DNA of 64,000 bases from Mesorhizobium loti (GCF_002858745.1 NZ_PJRO01000003.1:1-64000), one strand, 5' to 3'. Positions 30,335-42,036 are shown, counted from the first letter of the stretch. The notes: a model not told the origin generated them from the sequence alone. Made by a program: numbers and translations.

Positions 30335-31207
30335 TTGCAGTCTTTGTTCGACACCGCCCTTTGGTTGACCCGGAAACGCCGGGCACTTGCACGGCCGGCC
30401 TCCGGTGCGGATTTCCTGATGCAGCGCGCTGCCGATGATCTGGCCGACCGGCTGGCAGCGGTTGAGCGTCGGTTCAGCCGGGCACTGGCGCTGTTTTGTC
30501 AGACACGGCACGCTGCTGACGTTCTTGCAGTCTGCGGCAAGGTCGACGAGGTCATCCGTGTTGAAGCCGATCCCGCCTTTCTCGCTGCCGGTCAAGGAAT
30601 GGTGGTCTCTCCTGAAACGGTCCCCTTTGACGCCGGCAGCCTCGACCTGGTCGCATCGCTCCTTGCGTTTCAGTCGATGAACGACATTCCGGGCATGTTC
30701 ACCCAGATCCGCCGCGTGTTGAAGCCGGACGGACTCTTCCTCGGCGCTATGACGGGGGCGGGTACGCTCGGCGAGTTGCGCGAAAGTCTGCTTGCGGCGG
30801 AAACCGAACTCTATGGCGGCGCGAGCCCACGCGTCATCCCCTTTGCTGATGTGCGTGACGCTGGAGCCTTGCTGCAACGGGCCGGCCTCGCGCTTCCCGT
30901 CGCCGATGTCGAGACGGTGACGGTGCGCTACAGCACAATGTTCGACCTTTTGAATGACCTGAAGGCGATGGGCGAAACCAACGCCTTGATCGACCGCAGC
31001 CGACGTCCGATGAGCCGCGCGCTGCTTGCCCGCGCCGCCGAGATCTACGCGGAACGCTTTTCCGATACGGATGGACGTGTGCGGGCGAGCTTTTCAATCA
31101 TCTGGTTGTCCGGCTGGGCACCGGACGCCTCACAACAAAAGCCGCTGAAACCTGGATCGGCTACGGTACCCTTGGCAAAATTTCTGAGAGACTCGGGATC
31201 AGGATAA
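30335..31207 (+). CDS. Class I SAM-dependent methyltransferase (BioC/NDUFAF5-like)
   Basis: The 290-aa protein resembles the alphaproteobacterial NDUFAF5-type group: FDTALWLTRKRRALARP at the N-terminus, then a degenerate SAM-binding region, an LVASLLAFQSMNDIPGMFTQ motif and RRVLKPDGLFLGAMTGAGTL. NDUFAF5 assists complex I assembly in mitochondria; whether this protein does so is inference. The start is probably TTG at 30335, as no ATG lies nearby. It is divergent from comF. Confidence 0.82.
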   Translation: MQSLFDTALWLTRKRRALARPASGADFLMQRAADDLADRLAAVERRFSRALALFCQTRHAADVLAVCGKVDEVIRVEADPAFLAAGQGMVVSPETVPFDAGSLDLVASLLAFQSMNDIPGMFTQIRRVLKPDGLFLGAMTGAGTLGELRESLLAAETELYGGASPRVIPFADVRDAGALLQRAGLALPVADVETVTVRYSTMFDLLNDLKAMGETNALIDRSRRPMSRALLARAAEIYAERFSDTDGRVRASFSIIWLSGWAPDASQQKPLKPGSATVPLAKFLRDSGSG

Positions 31208-31223
31208 CAGGCGAACTCGCAGG

Positions 31224-31403
31224 CTAGTTGACGCTTATGGCCTGCACCAGCTTGCTCCCGTTGTCGCTCCAGAGCCACTGCAACACGCCAGCGAGGTTGC
31301 CGAATCCCAAAATGATGGCTGCGGCCATCAGGCTGCCGACGAGCGCGTACTCGATCGCAGTCGCACCTGTCTCATCGTTGAGGAATCGTCGTACCAGTGA
31401 CAT
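31224..31403 (-). CDS. Flp-family type IVb pilin
   Basis: A 59-aa ORF begins MSLVRRFLNDETGATAIEY and continues as one hydrophobic helix (ALVGSLMAAAIILGFGNLAG) with a short tail. The prepilin peptidase site is ETG|ATAIEY with the conserved Glu at +5. GGAAGGG precedes the ATG. Flp pilins form thin adhesive tad pili, but no tad/cpa assembly genes are in this window, so it is either an orphan pilin or is assembled by a distant locus. Two TTAA half-sites lie about 40-60 bases upstream but with non-consensus spacing. Confidence 0.88.
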   Translation of the reverse strand: MSLVRRFLNDETGATAIEYALVGSLMAAAIILGFGNLAGVLQWLWSDNGSKLVQAISVN

Positions 31404-31497
31404 GACCGCCCTTCCCGTTGGGGCCTACCTTAGCGTCGACTGATTTACAAAGGTTAACGGGGTAGACTTAACGAACGATAAATTCGCCGAGCGGCGC

Positions 31498-31809
31498 TCA
31501 GCAGGCGCCTGAGCGGGTACCGTTGTCGCGGATGATGCACACGGCGTCGGGACTCGCCTGCAGCACACTGCGACGAACGGTATAGGTGCTCATCCGACCG
31601 ATTGACCCGGTGCTCATCATGTCGAGCCCCGCCTGCGGATCTGCACCTGCGATCCGTTGTCCCAGTTGGCTATCGAGATAGGAAGCACCCAGGACGGAAA
31701 GCGCCACCGCGGCCGATCCAAACAGCAGGGTGACCCTCAACACGCCCATGCCGATCATGCCCAGCGAACGTTGCGGACGGATATCCGCCCAATCCCGATC
31801 AATGCTCAT
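31498..31809 (-). CDS. Small membrane-anchored protein, function unknown
   Basis: The 103-aa protein has one predicted transmembrane segment (about residues 20-42, MGVLRVTLLFGSAAVALSVL) and a C-terminal extracytoplasmic part with two Cys near the end (AVCIIRDNGTRSGAC). I recognise no family. It lies directly upstream of the Flp pilin gene on the same strand and has a consensus CtrA box about 58 bases ahead of its start, which suggests cell-cycle control and a possible pilus or surface link. Confidence 0.7.
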   Translation of the reverse strand: MSIDRDWADIRPQRSLGMIGMGVLRVTLLFGSAAVALSVLGASYLDSQLGQRIAGADPQAGLDMMSTGSIGRMSTYTVRRSVLQASPDAVCIIRDNGTRSGAC

Positions 31810-31866
31810 GCCTCAACCCCTGGCGGCACCTTTGCCGTAGCCCGGGATTACTCTTTCATGAGTCGA

Positions 31867-31882
31867 TTAAACCTCTGTTAAC
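31867..31882. promoter_or_regulatory. CtrA-binding box (TTAA-N7-TTAAC)
   Basis: TTAAACCTCTGTTAAC matches the full CtrA consensus, including the terminal C. It lies 58-73 bases upstream of the 103-aa membrane protein gene (minus strand) and downstream of mutT. In alphaproteobacteria CtrA commonly controls pilin and polar genes. Confidence 0.7.
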
Positions 31883-31896
31883 GCTAATTGTGGCGA

Positions 31897-32319
31897 TCAG
31901 AGCAGGTCGATCAGGAATGGGATAAGCGGCGCGTCCGCAGGGGGCATTGGATAATCGCGCATCTGCTTCGGGCGTACCCACTTCAGCGCCTGCGCTTCCT
32001 TCGGTTCCGGAGTGCCCCAGAAGCGGCGGCAGACGTAGAGCGGCATCAACAGGTGAAAATCGTCATAGCTGTGGCTGGCAAAGGTCAGCGGAGCGAGGCA
32101 GGCCGTCTTGGTCTCAATGCCGAGTTCCTCGTGAAGTTCACGGACCAGGCAGTCTTCCGGCGTTTCACCCGGTTCAACCTTGCCGCCGGGGAATTCCCAC
32201 ATCCCGGCGAGCTGTTTGCCTTCCGGACGCTGCGCAATCAGCACGCGGCCGTCGGCATCGACCAGGGCGCAGGCGACGACCAGAAGCAGGCGCTTTGGTT
32301 TGGATGGTTCAGGGTTCAT
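31897..32319 (-). CDS. mutT: 8-oxo-dGTP diphosphatase MutT (Nudix)
   Basis: The 140-aa Nudix hydrolase has the complete box in GGKVEPGETPEDCLVRELHE followed by ELGI. It begins LLLVVACALVDADGRVLIAQ and contains LAGMWEFPGGK, typical of MutT, which removes oxidised guanine nucleotides. The start at 32319 overlaps the GNAT stop as ATGA, indicating coupling. It ends the argJ-GNAT-mutT run. Confidence 0.92.
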   Translation of the reverse strand: MNPEPSKPKRLLLVVACALVDADGRVLIAQRPEGKQLAGMWEFPGGKVEPGETPEDCLVRELHEELGIETKTACLAPLTFASHSYDDFHLLMPLYVCRRFWGTPEPKEAQALKWVRPKQMRDYPMPPADAPLIPFLIDLL

Positions 32320-33113
32320 GCGGAAGGCGGCTGCCTGTAATGGTAACGATACACTTCCTCGAAGCCGAGCCCATGATAGAGCGCGACCGCCGGCGCATTG
32401 TCGGCCTCGACCTGCAGCCAGGCCTCGCGAGCGCCGCGCAGCCGCGCCCATTTCAGGGCCGACAGTACCAATTGTCGACCGTAACCCTGTCGGCGCACCG
32501 TCTTGTCGGTGGCAATTTCGAACAGGCCGGCGAGATCGCCGTCATGCACGCAGATCAGCGTCGCCATTGCCTCATCGCCGCGCTCCAGCGCGAACAACCC
32601 GGCTTCCGGCTGGATCGCGCCGATTATTTCCGATAGGCCGGGCCGTAGCGACGCGTCGGCATCATGCACTTTCAGCGTTGCGGAAACGAAGCGGCTGATG
32701 TCCTTGAGCGGAATCTGATCGAGGACATCATCGACAGGGGCCTTTGCGAGCGGCATACGCATCACCAGCGATTCGCCGAAGCGCGACCAGCCCTCGGCGT
32801 CGAGATGCCGTGAAAGCGCAGCCCCCGTCAGCGGCGAAACACGGAAGGTGAGCGGCCGCCCGTAGGCCTCGAAGCGACGGCCAGCCCGCGCGATGCGTTC
32901 GGGCAAATGATGGACGTCGTTGGGGTCGAGCGGATTGACGGAATTCAGCCGCTTGGCCGGATGGCCGGCCGTCAGCCGCACCACCCAGGTGCCATCATAA
33001 TGCGCGGCCGCCGCTGGCCACGCACGAAAGCCTGCAGCTTCATAGCGGCGAACCTTTGCGAGAACGGTGGCAGGGTGCTGCGGGTTCAACAATTCAGCTC
33101 CGGTAGTCGCCAT
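32316..33113 (-). CDS. GNAT family N-acetyltransferase
   Basis: The protein of about 265 aa has an N-terminal region without clear motifs and a C-terminal GNAT fold with the acetyl-CoA loop [20 protein letters not shown] and the closing strand [16 protein letters not shown]. Substrate is unknown. The start at 33113 (MATTGAEL) overlaps the end of argJ by about 20 bases; the longer frame to 33143 overlaps more. It is coupled to mutT by ATGA. Confidence 0.87.
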   Translation of the reverse strand: MATTGAELLNPQHPATVLAKVRRYEAAGFRAWPAAAAHYDGTWVVRLTAGHPAKRLNSVNPLDPNDVHHLPERIARAGRRFEAYGRPLTFRVSPLTGAALSRHLDAEGWSRFGESLVMRMPLAKAPVDDVLDQIPLKDISRFVSATLKVHDADASLRPGLSEIIGAIQPEAGLFALERGDEAMATLICVHDGDLAGLFEIATDKTVRRQGYGRQLVLSALKWARLRGAREAWLQVEADNAPAVALYHGLGFEEVYRYHYRQPPSA

Positions 33114-34335
33114 TGATAGCGACATACTCCTTGGTGAGATCACAGGTCCACACCGTCGCCTTGCCGCGGCCTATGCCGATGTCTGCGCGGATGACGACGC
33201 TGTCGCGCTTCATATAGGCTGACGTCGCGGCTTCCGAATAGGCGGAGTCGCGCTCCCCGTCTACGGCAAGGCGATTGTCGCCGAACCAGATCGCCAGCCG
33301 ATCGCGATCTGCTGGCTCACCGGCCTTGCCGACGGCCATGACGACCCGGCCCCAATTGGCATCCTCACCGGCAACGGCGGTCTTCACCAGTGGCGAATTG
33401 GCGATCGACAGCGCTATGCGCTTGGCCGAACGTGCCGACTTCGCACCCGTCACGGTGACTTCGATCTGTTTGCGAGCGCCCTCACCGTCACGCACCACCT
33501 GGATGGCAAGCGCCTTCAGCATCTTGTTCAGGGCACGGCGGAAGGTCCCGAGCCGCGCATCCTTGGCATCGGTGATTTCAGGCGCGCCACGCTTGGCTGC
33601 TGCGCCGGTCGCAAACAGAAGCAGCGTGTCGCTGGTAGAGGTATCACTATCCACCGTCACCGCATTGAAGGTCTTGGCAGTGCCCCTGGAAAGCAGATCC
33701 TGCAGCACAGGAGCAGCAATCGGCGCATCCGTGGCAACAAAGGACAGCATCGTCGCCATATCCGGTGCAATCATGCCGGCACCCTTGGCGATACCATTGA
33801 GGGTAACGTCGATATCACCCAGCTTTACCGTGGCCGTCACCACTTTCGGATAGGTGTCGGTGGTCATGATCGCCTTGGCCGCCTCAGTCCACTGGTCCGG
33901 ACGCGCGTCCTTGGCCATGCCAGCCAGGAGATGGCTATACTTGCCGGGATCGAGCGGCTCGCCAATGACACCCGTCGAGGCAAGGAACACTTCATCCGCG
34001 CCGCAGCCAACAGCCTTGGCAGCAGCAGCCGCGGTCATCGATGTCGTCTCGCGACCTCTTTTGCCGGTGAAAGCATTGGCATTGCCGGAATTCACCACCA
34101 GCACGCGGGCCTTGCCCTGGCCGAGGTTTTCCCGACACAGGTCAACCGGTGCCGAGGGACATTTCGAGCGCGTGAACACGCCAGCGACGGCGGTTCCAGG
34201 ATCAAACACCATCGCCAGAAGGTCGGTGCGGTTCTTGTATTTGATGCCTGCTTCGGCGGTGGCGATGCGCACTCCCTCGATCGCCGGCATCTTGGGGTAT
34301 TTCTTCGGGGCGAGCGGGGAAATCGTAGCGGACAT
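33094..34335 (-). CDS. argJ: Bifunctional ornithine acetyltransferase / N-acetylglutamate synthase
   Basis: The 413-aa enzyme transfers acetyl from N-acetylornithine to glutamate, recycling acetyl in arginine synthesis. The self-cleavage site is in [15 protein letters not shown], with Thr as the new N-terminal nucleophile. Also visible are [11 protein letters not shown] and [17 protein letters not shown]. The start at 34335 ([19 protein letters not shown]) matches the family; the open frame extends upstream without coding signal. In many Rhizobiales it follows the secA/parvulin pair; here a TetR unit and small membrane gene intervene. Confidence 0.95.
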   Translation of the reverse strand: MSATISPLAPKKYPKMPAIEGVRIATAEAGIKYKNRTDLLAMVFDPGTAVAGVFTRSKCPSAPVDLCRENLGQGKARVLVVNSGNANAFTGKRGRETTSMTAAAAAKAVGCGADEVFLASTGVIGEPLDPGKYSHLLAGMAKDARPDQWTEAAKAIMTTDTYPKVVTATVKLGDIDVTLNGIAKGAGMIAPDMATMLSFVATDAPIAAPVLQDLLSRGTAKTFNAVTVDSDTSTSDTLLLFATGAAAKRGAPEITDAKDARLGTFRRALNKMLKALAIQVVRDGEGARKQIEVTVTGAKSARSAKRIALSIANSPLVKTAVAGEDANWGRVVMAVGKAGEPADRDRLAIWFGDNRLAVDGERDSAYSEAATSAYMKRDSVVIRADIGIGRGKATVWTCDLTKEYVAINGDYRS

Positions 34336-34436
34336 AAAGAACCTCGGCAGTCCGGAAAACGGTAGGGGCACGCCCCGTTTGCCCGATAGCGCGAGGCTTC
34401 GCAAGGCGTTTTCTGACGACCGGCACCGCGCCTGCG

Positions 34437-34691
34437 CTAACGCACAGCCGGGTTGATGAACCCGCGGAACACGCGCTGAACGGTCGGTATCAGGCCCCAG
34501 ATCATCGCCGTGACCATGGTCGGTGCCACGACCAGCGTACGCTGCCAGATCTCCCATTCTTCCGTCAGGGGTGCCAGCACATAGAGGATCGCGGTGATAA
34601 GCGGATAGACGCCTGCAAGCACCAGCAGGGCGAAGCGGTGCCGGGAAAACCGCGACTGGGTGACTGTAGGCGAAGCGACTGTAGCGGACAT
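34437..34691 (-). CDS. Small two-helix membrane protein
   Basis: The 84-aa protein has two predicted transmembrane helices ([20 protein letters not shown] and [16 protein letters not shown]) separated by a charged [12 protein letters not shown] loop. I do not recognise a family. GGAGAG lies four bases ahead of the ATG at 34691; an ATG at 34703 is possible. It is divergent from a TetR regulator with repeat motifs in between, so it is the likely TetR target. Confidence 0.75.
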   Translation of the reverse strand: MSATVASPTVTQSRFSRHRFALLVLAGVYPLITAILYVLAPLTEEWEIWQRTLVVAPTMVTAMIWGLIPTVQRVFRGFINPAVR

Positions 34692-34713
34692 GACACTCTC
34701 CATGAGAACGGTA

Positions 34714-34746
34714 CGTTTCGTTGCATATAAAACGATCCGTTTCGTT
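34714..34746. promoter_or_regulatory. Candidate TetR operator region
   Basis: Two direct copies of CGTTTCGTT (34714-34722 and 34738-34746) flank a TATAAA stretch, and a palindrome AAACG-ATC-CGTTT spans 34730-34742. The position between the TetR gene and the small membrane gene fits dual control. Confidence 0.55.
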
Positions 34747-34798
34747 TCGTCAAGAGTTGATGTATGGTGGCCGGCAAAGTTTTGAGGAGCTGAACGCG

Positions 34799-35389
34799 TT
34801 GACCGCAAGCGAAGGAAAGGCCCGCCGTTCGATCGGCGCCCGGCGCAACCCAGCCAGCGCCGAGGCCATCCTTGAAGCGGCCGAAGCCGTGCTTCGGGAA
34901 GATGGCTATTCCGGCTTCTCAATCGAAGCCGTCGCGCGGCGCGCCCGTGCCGGTAAACCGACGATCTATCGCTGGTGGCCAAGCAAGGCCGCGCTGCTGA
35001 TCGACGTATACCAGCGCCAGAAACATATCGACTACCCGGACACGGGCCCCCTGGAGGAGGATCTGGTGGGATTTCTGTCCGGCCTGCTCGCGCATTGGCG
35101 CGACACGCCCTCAGGGCCGATCTTCCGTTCCATTATCGCCGAAGCGCAATCTGATGAAGATGCAGCGAAAGCGCTCGCCGCCTATGCCGCCAGTCGACGT
35201 GTCGAACAAGGCAAGATCGTCGAGCGCGCCAAGGCGCGTGGCGAAGTTGCTGGCCACGTCGATCCATTACAGGTGGCAGATATGGTTTCATCCTATGCGT
35301 GGGTCCGGCTTCTGACCGGACGCCTGGATGAAGACAAGGACAGGCTACGTGCCGCCATCCGCGCCATAGTTCACGGCATCAAGGCCTAG
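34799..35389 (+). CDS. TetR/AcrR family transcriptional regulator
   Basis: The protein of about 196 aa has the TetR helix-turn-helix: AILEAAEAVLREDGYSGFSI, then AVARRARAGKPTIYRWWPSK, and a helical ligand domain ending in an RLLTGRLDED segment. I favour the TTG at 34799 because GAGGAG lies nine bases upstream; ATG at 34760 has no ribosome site. The divergent small membrane gene is its likely target; ligand is unknown. Confidence 0.87.
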   Translation: MTASEGKARRSIGARRNPASAEAILEAAEAVLREDGYSGFSIEAVARRARAGKPTIYRWWPSKAALLIDVYQRQKHIDYPDTGPLEEDLVGFLSGLLAHWRDTPSGPIFRSIIAEAQSDEDAAKALAAYAASRRVEQGKIVERAKARGEVAGHVDPLQVADMVSSYAWVRLLTGRLDEDKDRLRAAIRAIVHGIKA

Positions 35390-35450
35390 CAGGCTTCATG
35401 GAACAGAGCCTGGCACGCGCTTCGAACAGGCCAGGTCCCAACGCGCGCAC

Positions 35451-35482
35451 AAAAAAAGCGGCGCCCGCGAAGGCGCCGCTTT
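35451..35482 (-). terminator. Rho-independent terminator of the parvulin gene
   Basis: On the minus strand an 11-bp stem (AAAGCGGCGCC / GGCGCCGCTTT) with a 6-nt loop ends in seven T residues. The repeat copy 4 lies between it and the parvulin stop codon. It may also slow transcription from the TetR side. Confidence 0.85.
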
Positions 35483-35500
35483 CAGCAATCCGTTCGTTGA

Positions 35501-35592
35501 AGCGTTTCCGTTTTTTCTCGGAAACGCTCTAACTCTTTGTATTACGCAATTCTGGACGGAAAACCGCTGCACACTTTTCCTGGAATTGCTGT
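35501..35592. repeat. Rhizobial intergenic palindromic repeat, copy 4 (inverted)
   Basis: In the orientation opposite to copies 1-3: hairpin AGCGTTTCCG / CGGAAACGCT, then CTCTAACTCTTTGTATTACG, core CAATTCTGGACGGAAAACCG, ending CTTTTCCTGGAATTGCT. It sits between the parvulin stop codon and its terminator. Confidence 0.88.
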
Positions 35593-35612
35593 AAATCAGC
35601 GAGAGCCGCAAT

Positions 35613-36533
35613 TCACTTGGTGGCGCTGCCTTCGGCCGCGTCAACAGTCTTGCGCAGGTTCTCGTCGGGGATCTCGACCTTGGCAGCCTTGCGTGCTTCC
35701 TTTACGGCCTCGAAATATTTGTCGCGGATCACTGCCGACTTGGCCTGATCCTTGACCTGATCGAAGGCCGGCGGCTGCTGCTGGCGCTTGTCCTCGAGCT
35801 TGATGATGTGCCAGCCGAACTGCGTCTGCACCGGCTCCTTGGTGTATTTGCCAACTTCCAGCGCTGTTGCAGCTTTCTCGAACTCAGGCACCATCTGGCC
35901 GGGGCCGAAGAAGCCGAGATCGCCGCCATTGGTCTTGCCGCTCGGATCCTTGGTGTTCTCATTGGCCAGCTTCTGGAAATCTTCGCCGGCATCGAGCTTC
36001 TTGACGATCGCGTCCGCTTCTTCCTTCGTCTTCACGAGAATGTGACGGGCATGCACTTCGTTGACCGGCGGTTGCGCGGCGATTTCCTTGTCGTAGCGGG
36101 CGCGGATTTCAGCCTCGGTGATCTTGCCGACCACTTCCTTCTCGACCAGTTCGCCATGCAGGGCACGCTGCTGAAGGAAAGCGACGCGACGCTGGAATTC
36201 CGGATCCTTGTCGAGCCCGTCAGCGATGGCCTTGGCGGAAAGAACCTTGATCTCGATGGCAGCCGACAAGGCTGCAGCGCGACGCTGCTCAGCGGGAAGC
36301 TGCGCGAACTGACGCGACAGTTCGCCTTCGGCAAGCGTCAGATCGGCCTCGGTAATCGGCTTTCCGTCCACAGTGGCGATAACCGCATTGGGATCGACCG
36401 GCGCGGGAGCCGGAGCCGCAGCGGCGTCCGCCGGTTTGGTTTCCTGGGCAGCGAGCGGCGAAACAGCTAGAGCCGACAGGCCGATGGCCAGACCAAGGCT
36501 GGCAAGCGACGCGCGGCGAAACAACAAGGTCAT
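35613..36533 (-). CDS. Periplasmic parvulin-type peptidyl-prolyl isomerase (PpiC/SurA-like)
   Basis: The 306-aa protein starts with a signal peptide (SLGLAIGLSALAVSPLAAQ, cleavage after the Ala-Gln) and an Ala/Pro linker. A SurA-like chaperone region (about 50-165) follows, then a parvulin domain (about 165-260) with VHARHILVKTKEEADAI, GGDLGFFGPGQMVPEFE and FGWHIIKLEDK. It folds outer-membrane or periplasmic proteins after Sec export, consistent with divergence from secA. Confidence 0.92.
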   Translation of the reverse strand: MTLLFRRASLASLGLAIGLSALAVSPLAAQETKPADAAAAPAPAPVDPNAVIATVDGKPITEADLTLAEGELSRQFAQLPAEQRRAAALSAAIEIKVLSAKAIADGLDKDPEFQRRVAFLQQRALHGELVEKEVVGKITEAEIRARYDKEIAAQPPVNEVHARHILVKTKEEADAIVKKLDAGEDFQKLANENTKDPSGKTNGGDLGFFGPGQMVPEFEKAATALEVGKYTKEPVQTQFGWHIIKLEDKRQQQPPAFDQVKDQAKSAVIRDKYFEAVKEARKAAKVEIPDENLRKTVDAAEGSATK

Positions 36534-36620
36534 GCGAAAGAGCTCCGATGAGGATGATTATGTCTTTTGATCAGCCCGAATGTGGCAGAATTAGGCGTTC
36601 CGCGGCCCGGTAACGCAGCG

Positions 36621-36649
36621 TTGACATCGATTGAGCCCCCTCTTATCTG
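36621..36649 (+). promoter_or_regulatory. Sigma-70 promoter of secA
   Basis: A perfect -35 TTGACA (36621-36626), 17-nt spacer and -10 TATCTG (36644-36649) lie in the 240-base divergent region. They point to secA with a leader of about 118 nt. Confidence 0.7.
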
Positions 36650-36773
36650 TCCAACCACTTGGCGTCCAGAACCGTTTTCCGGGCGCTTTTTGGTGTTTTT
36701 CCGTTCAAGCGGGTCTGCAGGATGCTTCCGCATTCGCTCCCGTGCCCAGGATTGCAAGCGAAAGGACCATTGA

Positions 36774-39500
<2,727 letters not shown>

Positions 39501-39526
39501 TAGGCGACACCCACGTCGAAATGGCG

Positions 39527-39898
39527 CTATTGCTGTTTCGGCGAGGCCAGTTGCAAGGTGAAGACCGTGCCCGCCATGCCATCCGCCAGCTTGGGCGCGA
39601 AGGTTAGTGGCACGCATTTCTGAACGGCGTCGGTCGCTGCCTGCACAAATTGCCTGCGCTGGTCGGCATCACCGTCCACGCGAATGCTGGTCGCCTTTGG
39701 TGCACCAATCAGGGTCCCGTCGCGTTTGAAGCTGAATTGCAGCGTGACCGAACCTTTCGCCGCGCCGGAGGGTGGAGCCCAGCAAGTCTGCAGCGCAGAG
39801 CCGACCTCATCCATCGTGTTCAAAGGTTCGGCCGATAATTGCCCCGCCGACTGCCCGACGATCAGGGCTGCCAGCGCAATACCGAATGCGATTTTCAT
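39527..39898 (-). CDS. Periplasmic TonB/TolA-C-like small protein
   Basis: The 123-aa protein has a signal peptide (IAFGIALAALIVGQSAGQL, likely cut near LSA-EP). A compact domain follows with two Cys (LQTCWAPPSGAAKGSVTLQF and AVQKCVPLTFAPKL) that may form a disulfide. The GSVTLQFSFKRDGTLIGAP pattern recalls TonB/TolA C-terminal folds. No TonB transmembrane or Pro-rich arm is present, so it is a free periplasmic protein of unknown role. GGAGGAAACC precedes the ATG at 39898. It is convergent with secA. Confidence 0.75.
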   Translation of the reverse strand: MKIAFGIALAALIVGQSAGQLSAEPLNTMDEVGSALQTCWAPPSGAAKGSVTLQFSFKRDGTLIGAPKATSIRVDGDADQRRQFVQAATDAVQKCVPLTFAPKLADGMAGTVFTLQLASPKQQ

Positions 39899-40133
39899 AG
39901 TGGTTTCCTCCACGCCGGCTTCCTCCGCTTCCGACGATTTTCCAATGAAAAGCAGCCGGCTTTTGTTCCCCTGGCCCAATCAGCTTTTCGAGAGCGGGAC
40001 AGCGGCGTTCGCAGCCAGCGAGGACTGAGCTTCTCCACAGAACTGTCAGCAGGCGGCCGCTGCAACAGGCGCCGAGGGAAGACATTGTCTGAAACTTTGC
40101 TAAAAGGCGGCAGGGGCGCGTCGCGAGGTGGAA

Positions 40134-41423
40134 ATGCTTGCAGAGATCGCAAGGCCGATCGGGCTGACGCTGCGCCTGCTCTGGCGCTTCTGGCCACAAC
40201 TTGTTGCATTGGTGCTGCTTGGGCTGATCGCCAACGGCTTGTTCATGCGGCTCGCCACACATGTCGCGATTGCGAACCACATGGCCGGCCTGGCGTTGCT
40301 AACGCTGGTGGCCCTGACCCAGCTCGTTGTCACGGTTGCCATGTTTCAGACCTTGCGGCCGGCCCTGCCTGCGGTGCGTGCCGCGCAAGCGGCTGCGAGC
40401 GGCGGAGCCGTTGAGGAATCCGACGGAAGCGGCAGTGCCCGCCTCGCCAAAATGGTCACCGTCGCGCTGCTGCCGTTCTTTGCCTACTACGCCGCCTGGG
40501 GTTTCCTTGGCGACACGGTGCGGCAATATTCGCGTGCAGCGCTCGAGCTGGCGCCATTTGGTGAATCCGGAAATGTGCTGGACGTGCTGGATTCGCGCTG
40601 GCTGCTGTTTTCGGTCGCCATTTCCTGGCTGATCCGCCGCGCTGCCAAGGAGATGCAGAAACGTGGCGGCGCTTCCTCGGCCTGGCAGATCATCGTTGTC
40701 ATCTGCGAGACCAACTGGATCTTCATCGGTCTCTACGTCATCAGCCGCTGGAAGGATGACGTCCTCTCCTGGGTGATGAGCCGCAATATCGGCTCCTTTT
40801 TCCAGGCTGCGGCAGAGGGCATCACCACGCCGGTCGGCAACGCCATGGCCGCAGCGCCGATGGTGCCTGTCGAAATGACCCCGGCCGGCGGCGGCGCCAC
40901 GCTGATCAACCTGTTCTTTTACATGCTCATGCCGGTCATCTGGCTGGTGATGGCAGCACTGATCTACGGCTACGACGTGCGCGACGACAAGGAGCTGATG
41001 CGCCACCAGCGTATCGAGCGCCTTGGCGCGCGCTACGGGGCGATCCCGAAATTCCTGCGCGATTTCGTCGAACATTTCATCAGCGGTTATCGCTCGCGCT
41101 ACCTGCCGATCGCCAATGGCGTGCGCCTTACATTGAGTTCCGGTGTGCTGTTGATCGTCGTGCTTATCGTGGGCTACCGGCTGATCGACTGGGCGGCCGC
41201 CTGGGCCTGGCTCGGCGCAACGCGGCTGATTGGCCCGCATGAGCTTGATAGCTGGCAGGTGTTCGCCCATGGCGTGACGTTTTTGTTCGGCAGCCCGTTC
41301 CAGGACAGCTCCACCGGCATCCTGGTCGAACCGCTGCGCATATGCCTTCTGGCCGCCGTTCTGGAATGTGCCTTCGCCCTGCCGAAGCGAGCCTCTGCGG
41401 AGACTGCCAGCGAGCCTGCCTAG
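40134..41423 (+). CDS. Polytopic membrane protein, function unknown
   Basis: The protein of about 429 aa has roughly eight predicted membrane segments, including WRFWPQLVALVLLGLIANGL, LALLTLVALTQLVVTVAMF, ICETNWIFIGLYVISRW, LINLFFYMLMPVIWLVMAAL and SGVLLIVVLIVGYRLIDW. A basic cytoplasmic loop (MRHQRIERLGARYGAIPKFL) separates the last two pairs. I recognise no transporter or enzyme motif. GAGG lies five bases ahead of the ATG at 40134. It is convergent with three tandem genes for single-span extracytoplasmic proteins, and the four may belong together. Confidence 0.8.
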   Translation: MLAEIARPIGLTLRLLWRFWPQLVALVLLGLIANGLFMRLATHVAIANHMAGLALLTLVALTQLVVTVAMFQTLRPALPAVRAAQAAASGGAVEESDGSGSARLAKMVTVALLPFFAYYAAWGFLGDTVRQYSRAALELAPFGESGNVLDVLDSRWLLFSVAISWLIRRAAKEMQKRGGASSAWQIIVVICETNWIFIGLYVISRWKDDVLSWVMSRNIGSFFQAAAEGITTPVGNAMAAAPMVPVEMTPAGGGATLINLFFYMLMPVIWLVMAALIYGYDVRDDKELMRHQRIERLGARYGAIPKFLRDFVEHFISGYRSRYLPIANGVRLTLSSGVLLIVVLIVGYRLIDWAAAWAWLGATRLIGPHELDSWQVFAHGVTFLFGSPFQDSSTGILVEPLRICLLAAVLECAFALPKRASAETASEPA

Positions 41424-41442
41424 CCGGGCAAGCAGCCCTGTG

Positions 41443-42027
41443 TCAGTTCTGCGGCCGCTGGAACAGCAGGAAACCCGGTCGCTCGCTGGCCACACCCACG
41501 GCTGGCCGGATGGTCGCAGTGGCATCTTTCGGCACAAGGAACGTCTCGCGGATCTTCAGCGCATCGCCGCCTTTGGCACCGGAAAATATCGCCGAATTGC
41601 AGGTCATAGCGTCGTCAGTCTGCCTGAACGACACCGCTGCCGTCGGCAACCAGCGGCGGCCGGCGCTGTCAATCAGCATGATCCTGCAGCTCAACCACAA
41701 GGTCTGCAGGTTGGTCTCGCCGACAGTTACGGTCATATCGACCAGCACCGGAACCACCTCCGGCGGAATGTCGGCGCGCCCGAGTGCTGCGCGCAGATCG
41801 GTCAATTGCCAGTCGCTGCCACCGAAACGGGCTTTGCTGCCCCAGGCGACGTCCGTGGCGAAAAAATCCTGGTTGCGGAGCAGTTCCTTGACACTGTCAT
41901 ACGACATCACCGCCAGCGCCGCGGGAATCAGCACGACCAGCGCTAGCAGGCTGCGCAGCCACCAGCGTCTCTCGGCCGGCGTACGCCCGTTTCCCGTCTC
42001 ATCAATTGGCTGCGCCGCGATGCTCAA
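41443..42027 (-). CDS. Membrane-anchored extracytoplasmic protein A (beta-sandwich-like)
   Basis: The 194-aa protein has one N-terminal helix (LRSLLALVVLIPAALAVMSY) and an outside domain with DWQLTDLRAALG, alternating strands (PVLVDMTVTVGETNLQTLWL) and two Cys (LSCRIM, MTCNS) that may pair. The strand pattern and ending (FLVPKDA...RPAVGV) resemble DUF4352-like Ig folds and the two upstream proteins. It is third in a tight operon of three. Confidence 0.72.
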   Translation of the reverse strand: MSIAAQPIDETGNGRTPAERRWWLRSLLALVVLIPAALAVMSYDSVKELLRNQDFFATDVAWGSKARFGGSDWQLTDLRAALGRADIPPEVVPVLVDMTVTVGETNLQTLWLSCRIMLIDSAGRRWLPTAAVSFRQTDDAMTCNSAIFSGAKGGDALKIRETFLVPKDATATIRPAVGVASERPGFLLFQRPQN

Positions 42028-42036
42028 GGTCGACCC

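Noticed and set aside
31443..31475. Second CtrA box directly upstream of the Flp pilin
   Set aside because: The two TTAA half-sites are ten bases apart instead of seven, so it does not fit the consensus; only the box at 31867 was kept.
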